Positions 52,881 through 64,000 of a DNA stretch of 64,000 bases are shown piece after piece. How positions within the stretch are numbered: the stretch's first letter is position 1; each line of letters begins with the position of its first letter. The notes under the pieces are model-generated. The model did not search any database. It saw only the letters and a list, made by a program, of their open reading frames with translations, and was not told the origin of the DNA. The DNA is from Pomphorhynchus laevis (lineage: Eukaryota; Acanthocephala; Palaeacanthocephala; Echinorhynchida; Pomphorhynchidae), in NCBI GenBank assembly GCA_012934845.2, contig WNNJ02002212.1, positions 62,001 through 126,000 on the forward strand, in the 5' to 3' direction. The translations under genes and the position numbers were made by a program.

Positions 52881-53749
52881 CGGCTTATATTTAAAGTTGT
52901 CTTTTTCATGTTTTTGTTTCTGAAAGTTTTTATCGGTTATATAGTTATTAATAAAACCCTTATAATTTAATTACAATGATGATATCACACATATATAACG
53001 ATTGAGAAGATGTAATTGCATTAAAAGCGATTACTAAGTGGTTGAGATACAACACAAATATTAATTAATAAGATTTGGTTTTTAAGGTTCTAGGCAAAAT
53101 GCTCAAATTATTGATTGCTATTCGTATTTGAACATAATTGTTAGTTAATATTGACAAAAGATTATCGAGGAAAAAACCGAAATATGATTAAATTTACTCC
53201 AAAAGTAATCCTACTCGATTCATTTGTCCGAACGTCTATTGAAATGCAGCTAAGTGATAATAAATATTGCGATGCACAATAATTTAGCGATATTTCCAAT
53301 TATTCTACGCATAATTTTAACAAAAAAAAGCTCAATACCGAAAACACTGCCATGTGCATTTAATGTAATTCTTAATCAGATTTATTAGACCCTGATTTTT
53401 TATTCAAAGTGATTTCTGTTGATGGACGATGTGACACAAACCTTATACAATCTTCGTCATCAGCGAACTTTCCTATTAATTCTTATGAGATAATTTTGCT
53501 AACTTAAAAGTGTATTTAAATGTATGTCGTTACCAATAAAAATGGCATTATAGAATTCTTATAAATTGCGGAGAAATAGAAAAGTCATTTACAAAGCTAA
53601 AATAGTTGTGATCTAATAGTGATAAAGAATACTACATAAGCATATTAACATAGCATCCGAATCAGCATGTACGATCCATCACAGTATCTAATAGCTATTA
53701 TGCTGTTTATTATCAAAAATATTATTATACATTCAACAACATACGAGCA
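52881..53749. other. No gene seen; A/T-rich spacer
   Basis: Between LINE-B copy 3 and LINE-D. No frame, hairpin or repeat was recognised. Confidence 0.5.
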
Positions 53750-53837
53750 TTAGCTCAAATAGCTGGCTCACAATAAGTTCGTAAATAAGTTAATTAGTTA
53801 TTAAAATAAGGAAATGCAACACGAATCATTGCTTGAT

Positions 53838-55604
53838 TCATTCGTAGTTTTCTTTTAAAAGTACTAAGTAAATTGCATCCAACGGTGTCTGCATCAAGGT
53901 TGTTCCAAAGTTCAACAATTCTATAAATTGCATCGCGCCCAATTTCTGTACCCTGTTTCTTCGAATAGTTAAATAATGACCACGAAGAACATTTGAACCA
54001 CGTAATTGAACCCTACTCCGAAGAGGGTGATGAGGACGTTGGAATAAATGCCAAACAAGGCACATATCCATGTACCGACGGGTCCATGTGACGGTCTCAA
54101 GTCCTTGTGATCTCAGTATGTCTTCATAAGGCAGCGACGCCAACGTTGGTGCTAGCTTTGTTACCCTGCGAAGTACCCTCTCTGATTTCTTATGTTCATG
54201 CACAGTACGTGGGTATACAACCGGAGCTGCATATAAAAGTCTACTCAATACATGTGCTAAAATCAGAGACCGAAGAGCAGTCGGATTAACGCGAACAAAC
54301 GCGCGTCGAATCATACCTATCATTTTATTGGAGTTGGCACAAGCTTGATCAGTGTGCTTTTTAGTTGATAAATTAGAGGTAACCCATACTCCTAAATCTT
54401 TGTAACTATCGACACTTTCCACAATACAGCCCTTATATGTGTAACAAGCTGATGTTAGTTGCTTGCGAGCATTACTAATAATACGAATGTGTTTGCATTT
54501 CGAAACATTTATCACAAGCTTGTTAGACGCCGCCCACAACTCCACATTATCTATGTCAGTTTGCAAATTATCAACATCCTCACATGAATGAATGGGCCGC
54601 CATATTTTTAAATGGGCCGCCTTATTCGCTGTTCAATCAAGATGAGCATCAAGCAAATTTGAAACAGTTGAATAACCCTCCCGAAATCCGTGCTGATTAG
54701 GGACTAAAATTTTTCCTACACGAAAAAACTCGATCATGTAGCGATGCACAAACTTCTCCAACACTCTACAGCAAATGCAGGTAATGCTCACCGGCCTATA
54801 ATTCTCGACGGAAGAGTGATCTCCCTTCTTGAAGTAGGGAAGAACAATTGACTGCTTCCACACATTAGGAAGAGATCTTTCTAAGATTGACTGGCGAAAA
54901 ATTGCACAGAGAGGAACGCAAATTGAGCCTGCTAATCTGCGCAGATAAACAGAAGGTAGTAAGTCACAACCTCTTGAATTATTTGCTTTTAGACGGCGTA
55001 ATTCGGAATAGACTTTAGCTGGCGTTATCAAATTGTCAAGGTCCAACTCAAGACACGTGTCAGAGTAAGTGTTCAGCACACTAGATTTCATACAAAAAGT
55101 TTCATGTTCCTTTGCGGGCTCTACTAAAGTACAATAGTGTGCCGCAAACTCTTCAGCTAGGTCATTCGCGGCAATGTTATAGAAGTAGTGACAAATCGAA
55201 GAATCAACAGCTTCCCTATTTGATAGGTACTGAAAAAGGACATTTAAATCGTATTTGCACTGGTTAGCTAATGCATTCTCAAATGTACACCGCTTCTTTC
55301 TCTTCAATGAATTGAATAAATTTCTTGCCTGTTTAAAAACATCATAACTACACTCCCCAACTTTGTAGCGATTGAAGATCAAATTACGAGTCCTCAATGT
55401 TAAACGTAACCCAGAATCGAACCAGGGAGAATCTTTTCGACGTGTCCTGCTTCTAAATGGAGAGAATAAAATAAGCAGCGACTCTAAGGTTCTCTGAAAG
55501 TAATTCCACGCGCCGTGTACTCCAACAACAGTGGGATCTGGCCAGGAAGCTGTTGAAAGTATTGACTGAATTGCATCTGTGTTGGTTTTGAAAGCATCAA
55601 CCAC
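53838..55604 (-). pseudogene. LINE-D linker, RT and C-terminal domain, palm deleted
   Basis: Frame 55604-54633 covers the linker (KDSPWFDSGLRLTLRTRNLI) and RT start: NNSRGCDLLPSVYLRRLAGS, NYRPVSITCICCRVLEKFVH, PNQHGFREGYSTVSNLLDAH. Frame 54566-53838 resumes with NKLVINVSKCKHIRI, SYKDLGVWVTSNLSTKKHTD and SNVLRGHYLTIRRNRVQKLG. By comparison with LINE-C, about 110 residues are absent, including FSRAFD, GVPQGS and FADD. The join has AATGGGCCGCC twice (54591 and 54611), 20 bases apart. Confidence 0.75.
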
Positions 55605-55634
55605 TCGATTTTCACGCGGACCTCGAGTTTCTTC

Positions 55635-56330
55635 TTAAAACCTTAACCTAACGATTACTACGCAATGATCAGACATACCAATCGGGGCATCATAACGGAT
55701 AGCGTTAATAATCTCACTGTTCGAAGATAAACATACATCTAATAGAGATCTACTGTCACTAGCAAAACGAGTGCAATTTTGGACATGCTGAGTTAAACCA
55801 CAATAGATGATACATTTCAGAAGGTCATAGGAAGCATGGTCACAAGTAGGAAAAGCCGTATACGAATTCAAATCAACCGAATGCATATTCAAGTCACCAA
55901 GTATTAAAACATTGGAGGTACCTTTAGAATAAAGTTCTACTTCCCAAATCAGTCTATCTGTGGCGGCCAAGGGTGAACGATATACTACCCCCAGAACAAG
56001 CGGAGCGGTATGCATGAATTTTACCCGACACCACAAACTTTCGACTTTATCAGAAGAAGTGCTAAGAACAATTACTTTCACATCGTTGCTCACATAAAGA
56101 ATAACACCTCCACCTCTTCCACTTTCACGATCACTGCGGAAAACTAGATAACCAGGGATGGAGACTTCATTATCAACAATATCACCATATAGCCATGATT
56201 ATGTGATAGCAAGTAATTTAGGACGAATTAACTGAACTCTATATCTCAGTTCATCTATCTTCGATATAAAACTGCGAACATTACAATGGAGTATTTCACA
56301 ATGCCCCAACATACCTCTAGGAGTATTCCT
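55635..56330 (-). pseudogene. LINE-D apurinic-type endonuclease
   Basis: Frame 56093-55635 reads VLSTSSDKVESLWCRVKFMH, LGVVYRSPLAATDRLIWEVE, VLILGDLNMHSVDLNSY, RFASDSRSLLDVCLSSNSEI and PIGMSDHCVVIVRLRF. These include the Y-R, GDxN, S.LD and SDH marks; GDFN is GDLN here. Upstream codons (SDRESGRGGGVIL, 56137-56100; ILHCNVRSFISKIDELRYR, 56300-56240) belong to the same domain beyond a stop at about 56197. Confidence 0.7.
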
Positions 56331-56537
56331 ATCACCCCTTACACATCCTAATAACCCGGACGCTAAACCATTTAGACTCTGATAGGCAGAGTAGACGAGC
56401 CCGTTTCGATTACAGAAGCCACGCGAGACGACATGACTAGTGGGCGTTAACTCAGCCGGGTGCGTCGCTTCACAATCTGAAAATTTTTCACATAGATATT
56501 TGTTTCTCCTTTAGCAACACGAGATGCTAGTTTCTCT

Positions 56538-57782
56538 TTAACCTTCGATAATTTTTTTTCGTTTTGATGCATCAAGATCTTTCAGCAGTCGAATATTAGA
56601 CCCTTTGAGACGGAACGAATTTCGCAACATTAAGGCAGCATGAAGTTGGTTATGGAAGACAGCTTTGAGTAGTCGGGGTTTATTATTTAAAGCATTACGC
56701 TTACCTAGGCGGAAAAGAGCGACAAGTTTAACTTTTTGGACTGTCTCAATGTCACAGGAGCCAAGTACATGTGCCGGAATAGACATCAAACTCTGAGTGT
56801 CGTCATTCAGTCGTGCTTGCGCATTCTCGAAGATAGACTCGGGCACATTAGCTAGAATAACTGAGCATCCTCTATTATATATACGCTTATTTGAGATCAC
56901 CCTATCAAGACCATCACAGGACACAGCAGATTGTGTATCTGTACATGTACGTAATCTGGGTATTTGAGTATCCGTTTGAACAATATTCCGCAAGCTAGAT
57001 AAGTCTGTTTGGGTCTGTGAATCATAATATTCTAAAGAACTTGATGGTGACATCAAGGTGACGTGTGCGTTGCCCGAGGAAACGCACTAACCATCTTTGT
57101 TTGAGATAGTACGAAATGTGGCATTGTGAGAATTCGACATATTCGGTGTATCACTTTGTGAAATCGCTTCATCAGACAGAATATATTTCGAGACTTCGTC
57201 ATGCGGTCTTGACACTGAATTTGTAGTCGAATAGGAAGAACGCAAATATCCCCACTTCCAAATACGGGATGTTACAGGTTCATCGCTGCCGACATGAGCG
57301 CCAGTTGTTCGAGTTTGGTTGTCAATATGTAAAGCAATATCGGGAGAAGGACGATCAACGACAACACAGGTAGTCCTATCGTTCGTGGTCTGTGAAACTT
57401 TAGGGACTGTATTTTCAGCAATTTGTTGCAATTTGCGATCGTTTGTATTCTCATCAAGGGGAATATCGTCCATGAGAACGGTTCGCCTGAGCGATTGATT
57501 ATGTGCTTCAAATTCCAAACGTCTTCTCAAAACATAGAGCTCCTTCACAGCACAAAAGCCACATAAATAAGCATCATCGGAATTATTTTTTAACTTGCTC
57601 ATACAAATAGTGGTCCAGGTGTCACACAAATCTTTCGAACACTGGACTTGGACAGATGTACACTCATTAATTAAGCTTGCGTTTAGAGATTCGGTGTTTA
57701 CATTGGACTTCTTAGCTTTAAACTTCGATGTTTTTCGTATCATTATGTGTTTTGTTCTGCTGGCAAGCTGTTTTGTAAACAA
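56538..57782 (-). pseudogene. LINE-D ORF1 with PHD-like finger
   Basis: Frame 57782-57087 (231 codons) has CSKDLCDTWTTICMSKL then YLCGFCAVKELYVLRRRLEF, a PHD-like finger near residue 50-85, then low-complexity Thr/Asn/Asp-rich sequence. Frame 57056-56538 (172 codons) has NRGCSVILANVPESIFENAQ, LVALFRLGKRNALNNKPRLL and SNIRLLKDLDASKRKKI, matching LINE-A ORF1. One stop or frame change near 57085 separates the two. Likely RNA-binding partner of the ORF2 protein, by family. Confidence 0.7.
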
Positions 57783-57854
57783 TCCAATTGTATATATTAA
57801 TTGTATATATTAATCTCTCAAACTTTTTTATCTAAGAATACTCAGTGATATGAT

Positions 57855-57930
57855 TTTAAAGCTAGACGATCTTAAAGCTGGACGATTTGAAATCTGGATG
57901 ATCTGAAAGCTGGACGATTGTATGTTAATT
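57855..57930. repeat. Short tandem repeats upstream of LINE-D ORF1
   Basis: About four copies of a 16-18 base unit, AAAGCTGGACGATCTT-like: TAAAGCTAGACGATCT, TAAAGCTGGACGATTT, GAAATCTGGATGATCT, GAAAGCTGGACGATTG. It holds the same position relative to ORF1 as the LINE-A minisatellite at 28905-29048. Bases 57931-58085 beyond it are A/T-rich with nothing recognised. Confidence 0.85.
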
Positions 57931-58087
57931 TATTTTATGTATATTAGATTTTTAACTTTTTAAGGTGTCTAAAACTTTTAAAAAGTTAGATCTCTACCTT
58001 TTTTTATAAATTACTCTAAATATTATTAATAATAAATTTAAAGTATTATGCGAAATTTAAGTTTACATTGAGAACGTTAGCGAAAAA

Positions 58088-59330
58088 GTTGTTCTTGGTC
58101 CTCAATCGATTCAATAAAACAGGCGGCGTTTCCACGATATATCGCTGAGCTTATTCGTTGGCTAACTAATGAGCGTGCCTGGCCGTCTCCGGTTAAACGA
58201 AAAAGTTTCGTTCCGATCGCATCCAAAAGCTTCGTTGCACCAGGACCGAACGCTCCGAGCGTTTCAACCTCAAAGGATGTGAACGATTACTATGCTATAC
58301 TTTGCCCTTCTCTTCGGCGCGCTGAGCGACGGCCACGGCAAAAGAGACGGCCCCTGATTGGTTAGCTGGCTGTCAGGGTATTTGGGCATGAAAAATCACA
58401 CACCAAGATGCGGCCTGGGTATCAGGGTAGCAACTAGCGCCGTCCGGTCTCTTACCATCGTTCCGCGATAAGCCAGTCGGCTCCAGTCTTGAGGGAACTC
58501 CCGCGGCTTGGAGCGCAGTACGAAGGAGCAGGTTTGTTTCCGAGTGACGTAGATGACGAGCTTTGGAACGCCGGCAATCTAGTGCGTGTGAATTTCTCTT
58601 TATTGCAGTTTCATCACATGCGCACAAGTAAGGCTGACTGCTGTGTACACCTTGTATCAACGCAACGGCCAGAGACAAAAATAGATCGTCAAGGCGGTAG
58701 CCGACAAAGGCAATCGGAAAAGCTTCCACCAAAGCACAGGACCATTTGGAGGAGACGACAAGCAGCCGTGCTCGACATTCTGGTGTTACTACTTTTTCGA
58801 TCAGGCGTTTATGCAGTATCTCAGAGGTTTGCTGTTCATCGTTTTTGCGATGAAAGTTTCGTTGAAAGATCATATCCTAATTCAGCGCTCAAATTCTAAT
58901 AGCGTTGTTGAAATCTGGATGTTCCGTACCGGTGTCGTGAAGTCGGCTACTAGACAATAGCAGCTTTACCAACTTTTCTGTGACACATATAGACGATCCA
59001 AATGCCGGTATTGAGGTTTCGTCTGAAATCCGAATTCCAAGTCCTCGTCGAATTTGCATGGTTGCCTGTCGCCATGCTTTGTCCTGTAAAGGTATATTTA
59101 AAATTGTTGACAGCAGTCTTCGCACTTACTCGTCGAATTCTCACAATCTATCGCTTCGAAAGCAACGGGTGCATCTTAACAATAAACTGATATTTGGCAG
59201 AATCATGCAGTTTCGCAATAGAATGAAAGCGTCGTGTGCGCTGAGCTTCGTCAATCGGTTCATGGCACAATTGAGTTCGAAGACTCAACTGTGTCGTTGA
59301 GTCTTCGAACAAAATATCAATCTCTTCTCG
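58088..59330 (-). mobile_element. LINE-F C-terminal fragment, nuclease-like
   Basis: Minus strand: AWRQATMQIRRGLGIRISDE, then TSIPAFGSS (59060-58980); CACDETAIKRNSHALDCRRS, RHLRHSETNLLLRTALQAAG, PSRLEPTGLSRNDGKRPDGA (58650-58430); then weaker codons to about 58088. A C..C...H...C finger followed by RH...N and R.DGKRPDG is the C-terminal pattern of a metazoan RT family with a PD-(D/E)XK-like nuclease. It is separate from LINE-R. The RT itself is not in the window. Broken by several frame changes. Confidence 0.6.
59275..59310. repeat. Perfect fold-back hairpin, 14-bp arms
   Basis: GTTCGAAGACTCAA (59275-59288), an 8-base loop, and its exact reverse complement (59297-59310). Confidence 0.9.
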
Positions 59331-59368
59331 AAGTGAAATTAATTATTAATAGCTATAATTTATTTGGA

Positions 59369-59398
59369 TTTATTGATATCAAGAATGATATCAATAAA
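59369..59398. repeat. Perfect fold-back hairpin, 12-bp arms
   Basis: TTTATTGATATC (59369-59380), loop AAGAAT, and its exact reverse complement (59387-59398). It is only 60 bases from the previous hairpin. Confidence 0.9.
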
Positions 59399-59909
59399 AC
59401 GGCAAAAACATCCCAACCTGAAGTGGTTTTACGTAAAGATACACTATATTTTTGAAAGAATTCATACTTTTAATTGAATTACCATGATATAAATTCAGTG
59501 TTAATGAACGTTCCACTATGTTAAATTTTTAATACAATAATGCATTGTTAATGACGTTACTAGAACTACATCATCCTTGGATGTGTTTTAGTGAATCAAA
59601 CCTAACGAGATTATAAGAATAACTTCATACATAAAAGCATGAACTTTAATGTACCCCTAGTTGACATTATTATGTTTCACTTCAATATTATATTTGATGC
59701 ATAAACCAGTAACCAAAAGATTTTTTGTTGTCAAAATCAGGCTTTTTATCTATGTTTATTAACTTTACATACTTAACGATAGGTGCTGAAATAAAGGATT
59801 TCATCACATATCGCCAATAATAGGATTTTCGTAATAAATAAATGTACAGATAAAGAAAAACGGATTCACTTATCCATCTTTTATTTATAAGTTTATCATA
59901 ATGGACACT
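59399..59909. other. No gene seen; A/T-rich spacer
   Basis: No frame or repeat was recognised between the hairpins and the gag-like fossil. Confidence 0.45.
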
Positions 59910-60161
59910 TTACGTGAACGGGTATTGTCTAAATGGTGTTCTCATCATGTTTTTAACACTTGTAGGATCTTTTTTGTTTACTTCATTCATATCCGTATAA
60001 ATAGACAACACGAATCCATTCAATAACATAGACAGCTGAAGTCGCTCATTTTCCGTCTCTCCTTGAAAATTGACAACTAACTCAAATCTAGTTGTCCAAG
60101 TCTCAATATCGGACTTGCCGTCATACGCTTTGACAACATCAATAATCCGAATATTCAACAT
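59910..60161 (-). mobile_element. Gag-like LTR-element fossil fragment
   Basis: A minus-strand piece of about 80 codons whose composition and phrases (KAYDGKSDIETWTTRFE, ENERLQLSMLLNG) resemble the N-terminal Gag of Gypsy-type elements. No LTR, protease or polymerase was found next to it. It is a short, old remnant; the family within LTR elements is uncertain. Confidence 0.45.
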
Positions 60162-60439
60162 TTACGCAGTTAGCTTTTAATAACAGAGAAAATGAAGGCT
60201 TCTATTTTTTTACTAAAAATACACACATCGTTTTACTTATCTATCGCTACCACAAACCCATGCCACCAATCACTTGATCACTACACGTATTTTATAATTA
60301 TGGATTCTTTTTCTAAAATTTACGGACAAATAATAATAAAGTGAGACAGAAAAACAGAAAAACAATAAATGAAAGAGTTCAAGTCAATAGTATTTAAGTC
60401 TTCGTTAAAACTGACCAGGATGATCAGATTCCTATAGCT
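60162..60439. other. No gene seen
   Basis: A/T-rich, no recognised frame; it may hold unrecognised flank of the gag-like fossil. Confidence 0.4.
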
Positions 60440-61600
60440 TACAACAGTGTGCTGCCTTCCTTCTAAATCACTCAGGGTCTCTCACACTCACCTGAGAGTG
60501 CAGTCGAGGCGGACAATGGTAAGTAATCGCAAGATGAGGAGCTTTAAAAACCTTAGTTTTTGCTTACAAGGACTTCCTCACGCATATTTGTTAACACCAT
60601 AAATCAAAGCATTCTGGCCATTGCAATAAGGTTACTACATTAATAAGTAAATGTACAGTTAGAAGAAATTGTAAACATCAGGAAATGAAATAAAAAATTA
60701 ATTTTCTTCGAAGATTATATTTTCACCATCTTTTTGCAATCCGTAGTGAGATCAGATCTCTCAAGTTCACACCAATGCGTCATTTTCCGATTGATCCACT
60801 CAGGGTATGCACACACCTGAGGTCCCAAATACGGCACACAGTGAACGATAGTCTCGACATCAGATGTTTAAGAAATCTTAGTATTTTCTCATGGGGATGT
60901 CCTATAGAAAAGCAGACTAAACCCTATTTGGCCAAGATACACCACAGGCGCATCTGAACCTTCTATCTTAATGACAGACGCTAAGCACATTTCAGGGCCC
61001 ATCTTTCTTAAAGACATTCTTAAATCTATTCAAATCAAATCCGGCAGCCCAGTTCAATGAAATGGTAAAACTCAGGTATAGTACTCTATGTGTAAAGAAA
61101 GGCGTTAATTCTTTATAATGTAGAAAGTTGAGATTGCTAATCTCTAACTTTTACCTTGTTGTAGGTGCTACATGAAAAATAACCACCTGCGTCTTAGAAG
61201 GATTAAGAAGAAAGTTGGATGCGGTTAAATGCACTTTTAATCTGAAAAATAAATGACTAATTTTTGAGACTATACACCTGCGTCCTGAAAACAAAGCGGT
61301 GGTATCATCGTCAAATACCATTATATCTGGATCATACATTAAAGGTTTAAGAATAATTGACGTAGCTAAGTGCAATATTGGAGAAATGGGATCCTTGAGG
61401 TATCAGTAATTGGGTAGAACTGAAGTACATCAGGGTATTCTTCATGGTAGAAGCGCTTGCTATACAAAAATATTTCCATCCTGTTAACAATTCTTGCTGG
61501 CAACCTGAGGGATCTGAGAAAGGAGATAACAAAGGGAAATGAAAACGGTCAAATACAGAGGAAAATCCATAAGAAAACAGCAACATATAGCTGATGATTG
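60440..61600 (-). mobile_element. LINE-E remnant, RT palm and 3' end
   Basis: Minus strand: RLPARIVNRMEIFLYSKRFY (61505-61445) and PITDTSRIPFL, then FDDDTTALFSGRRC (61315-61275) with the catalytic YVDD changed to FDDD, then SNFLLNPSKTQVVIFH. The 3' phrase AGCTCCTCATCTTGCGATTA, then a match to the GTGAGAGACCC of 49620-49640, lies at 60545-60470. This lines up along its length with 48880-49665. Much decayed. Confidence 0.6.
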
Positions 61601-61629
61601 TTCTACTTGCAGAACGGATACACTTTACT

Positions 61630-62560
61630 AACTGCTGAATGAACCGAGCGTTTACTAATAGACCTATAAAAACTTGGCGGGATAAAATTTCACTTAATCA
61701 AATGATAGCCGATTTTACAGGAAAGCGCTTCTTCGTAAATGAAAATGAGGGAATTTCGAATCGAAATGGACTTCTTATCTTAGTACGCGTCATGGATTCT
61801 TTTTGTATAAAAATATTTTTGATGATGGTAACAGTTAGTTTCCTAAAATTGACTCTTAAAACTTGATTAAATAAGAATTTTTGTCTGGAATCATTATAAA
61901 AATATTCCTGCAATATTAATATTAGCAATATCGGATGGCGAGCAAGCAGCATTGTGATGACAATCTCCTTTCTATGACTGGCGATCAAAAGCTGACAGAT
62001 TTGAGTAGAGATTGGAACATGAAATTTTGAGTCTTAGTGAGGGAATCCAGGAGTTCAGGATATTAGTCATAGACAAATATCTACTCCTGAAACTACAAGA
62101 AAGGATTGGTTACGGTGAGGGAGTGACTTTATAATTGTGTAGAGAAATTGACTCGTCTAAAGCTCTATCAAGTCCAAAAATACTAATCCAACCTTATGTA
62201 TTCTGTTTTAAACTAACAAATTTATCTCTCTTGAATATCTTACAAATGGACGATCGGAAAGCGTTAAGGTGAGCAGTGCATGCCCTATCTTTACTCAGCT
62301 ACTGTCTCTAACGAGAACTCCAATATTCTTTCGAGATAATCTGTGTGAAGAAGTCAGAAAGATTGGGATGTAGCATTTTAGCTAAGACCTTGAGTTTTAT
62401 CTAAGTTGGATTGAAAATGCAATCTTTATAGGTTATCGATAAAATCCCGGTAGCTTGCTGATATTGGTAGGAATTAAATCTAGTCAAACTCGTATTACTT
62501 ACAAAGGGAAAGAGTCAGTTAGCCGTATGAAAGAGGGCAACTCTGATTGGATCGAATTAG
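61630..62560 (-). pseudogene. Possible upstream RT remains of LINE-E
   Basis: Weak minus-strand phrases such as KVLAKMLHPNLSDFFTQIIS (62390-62330) and ISIFGLDRALDESIS (62190-62145) resemble RT finger and first-aspartate segments in the right order upstream of the palm at 61300. Many stops interrupt them. The match is suggestive only. Confidence 0.35.
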
Positions 62561-64000
62561 TATATTCTTCTCAATAGGGTATCGTCTAACCCCTATCGAA
62601 GTAGGTCGAGTGAAGTGGACAATTGTTGACGCGACTGTTTAATACAGAATGGTTTAAGTATTTATTTATGATGAAGCAATAGAATGCCAAGGAGTAAATT
62701 GGTAGATGTTCAGTGAAAAGTGGAGGCCGGTGGTACACGAATAAGGTATTTATTCCTTGCTGTGCAAAATGTGGTATTCATTTTTTGTTGTTCAGATAGC
62801 TGCTAGTGTCGACTAATACTTCGAACCTTTCATTCACTATATAGATCGGTACCTTTAGATAAAAGTTTGTATTCACGTTGAGGGAGGCAAGCAATACAAC
62901 TGATGATACTCGATCCCGTTTAGAATAAATACAGACACGGGGGTAGTAGCCTTATTTATCGCATTGACATGGCATGTCACCATTCTGGCAGGGTAATTTG
63001 ATTTTCCTCTACAAAATACATGTTATACATTTTAAGTATATAGGTGCCTTTCTTATCGGCGTTAACAGTCATAATATTTAACCGTTGAATGACTTCTGAT
63101 TCGTTAGTTTAACGATAAAAACCGATAATTTTTTGTGCGGCAGTAAGTGACTTGGCGAGGTGATAGTGACGGCCCTATCTAAATTTAGAAGGTCAAATAT
63201 AAGAAGACGCTGTTTGATTATCTGACATCAACCCGCGTATAAACAAATCGCTGATGTATTCATTATTCAACTCATCCGCGTTGCAGTTCTAAAATTGCAA
63301 TCTCTGTACTAGGAACGCAATGATTGCTTAAAAGAATCAATATCCTCGTCGATTTTCTGTGGCAGAATCGAAAGTACATGCCTAAGATAATTTTAATTGG
63401 ATTTTTTGTATATATTCGCTTCAGCGTGAACTGCACGGAATCTTCAAATTCCGTGCAGTTCTCATATTTTGTAGGCTTGTGTTCCAACGCGCATGATGAA
63501 GCATTCCACCAAGGGATTTACATCCGGACTCGTAATCAGTTAATATGTAAACTTGTACTTCCATAGCTTAAGATTTCTTTGACTGTCGCTTTCACCCGAA
63601 GACACATTGAATCGTTCTAGTCGAATATTCGATCGTTGACAAAGTGACTGAATGTGACTGAATGTAATTCGACTCCTCAATGTTGAATAAATTGTGGTAA
63701 ATTTAACTGAATAGGTTTTATTCTACGTCTTAAAATAGAAAGGAGATTAATTAAATATAACAGTTAGAACTGTAATCTGTTCTTGACTTCTATTTTTCAT
63801 TCTAAAAGCGAGATCGTAAGATAGTAATCCAAAAATGTTTCAAAACGTTATTAGATCTTATTGACCTTTACTTAATTATTAATACTAGTTGTTCACGATT
63901 AGTTTTTCACTATAATCTGTTATGTTTTTTAATTTTTAATAATTTCATATTTTCTCACTTAAGCTCCTTTGTAAAATTGTTAATTAATATAATAATCATA
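62561..64000. other. No gene seen; A/T-rich end of window
   Basis: No coding frame, mobile element or RNA gene could be supported. The only structure is the hairpin at 63428-63461. Short frames here, such as 63324-63566, cross that hairpin and look like chance. Confidence 0.5.
63428..63461. repeat. Perfect fold-back hairpin, 14-bp arms
   Basis: GAACTGCACGGAAT (63428-63441), loop CTTCAA, and its exact reverse complement (63448-63461), in otherwise featureless sequence. Its G/C content is higher than the surroundings, so chance A/T pairing does not explain it. Confidence 0.9.

Larger units (their letters stand above)
53750..57830 (-). mobile_element. LINE-D (CR1-like), long copy lacking the RT palm
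   Basis: Minus-strand order: short tandem repeats (57930-57855), ORF1 (57782-56538), endonuclease (about 56330-55635), linker and RT start (55604-54633), RT end and C-terminal domain (54566-53838). The RT palm is missing between LLDAHLD and MQTDIDNVELW. It has the same layout as LINE-A but a different family. Dead. Confidence 0.8.

Overview
This window reads as repeat-dominated, AT-rich nuclear DNA of an invertebrate animal. It carries several non-LTR retrotransposon (LINE) families, one Penelope-like element, one Ty3/Gypsy element and remnants of others. The only gene I can name that looks like a normal host gene is a eukaryotic-type NAD-dependent glycerol-3-phosphate dehydrogenase at 46243-47301, intact and without introns. 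No rRNA, tRNA or CRISPR was found. The species cannot be fixed from what is here. Family labels (LINE-R, LINE-A and so on) are local names used to link entries.

240-22880: at least seven copies or tails of one family, LINE-R, all on the + strand and joined head to tail through A/T-rich tails. LINE-R encodes a cysteine-rich CXC-like N-terminus, a reverse transcriptase and a C-terminal zinc-finger plus nuclease-like region. Copy RC (12550-15772) is one frame of 984 codons broken by only three stops. Copy RB holds a LINE-A insertion that itself holds a LINE-B insertion. Copy RD is split by a young short-LTR Gypsy element with identical 98-bp ends.

22900-29050: minus-strand CR1-like LINEs. LINE-C is 5'-truncated, with LINE-A copy 2 lying next to or in it; LINE-A copy 2 carries ORF1 (PHD-like), endonuclease and RT. 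29090-36235: five tandem units of about 1.84 kb with a minus-strand protein I do not recognise; one unit junction is filled with serial fold-back hairpins. 36.6-38.0 kb: an unrecognised degraded coding stretch. 38.4-38.7 kb: a palindromic MITE-like repeat. 38.74-39.47 kb: a Gypsy fossil.

39.6-45.3 kb: a minisatellite interrupted by LINE-B copy 2, which is interrupted by a Penelope-like element of the Naiad type (GIY-YIG endonuclease placed before the RT) and again by a CR1-like fragment. 46.2-47.3 kb: the dehydrogenase gene. 47.7-52.9 kb: LINE-B pieces, LINE-E, then a LINE-B copy with an intact 965-codon endonuclease-RT frame (49748-52645, minus). 53.75-57.83 kb: LINE-D, CR1-like, with its catalytic palm deleted. 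58.1-59.3 kb: LINE-F, a second lineage with a nuclease-like C-terminus. 59.9 kb: a gag-like fossil. 60.4-62.5 kb: LINE-E remains. The last 1.4 kb shows no gene.

Two patterns cut across the families. LINE-B copies share a small 3' hairpin with a compensating base change. Perfect fold-back hairpins with arms of 11-14 bp and loops of 4-8 nt recur, some at deletion or repeat junctions, which points to a template-switching repair habit of this genome.
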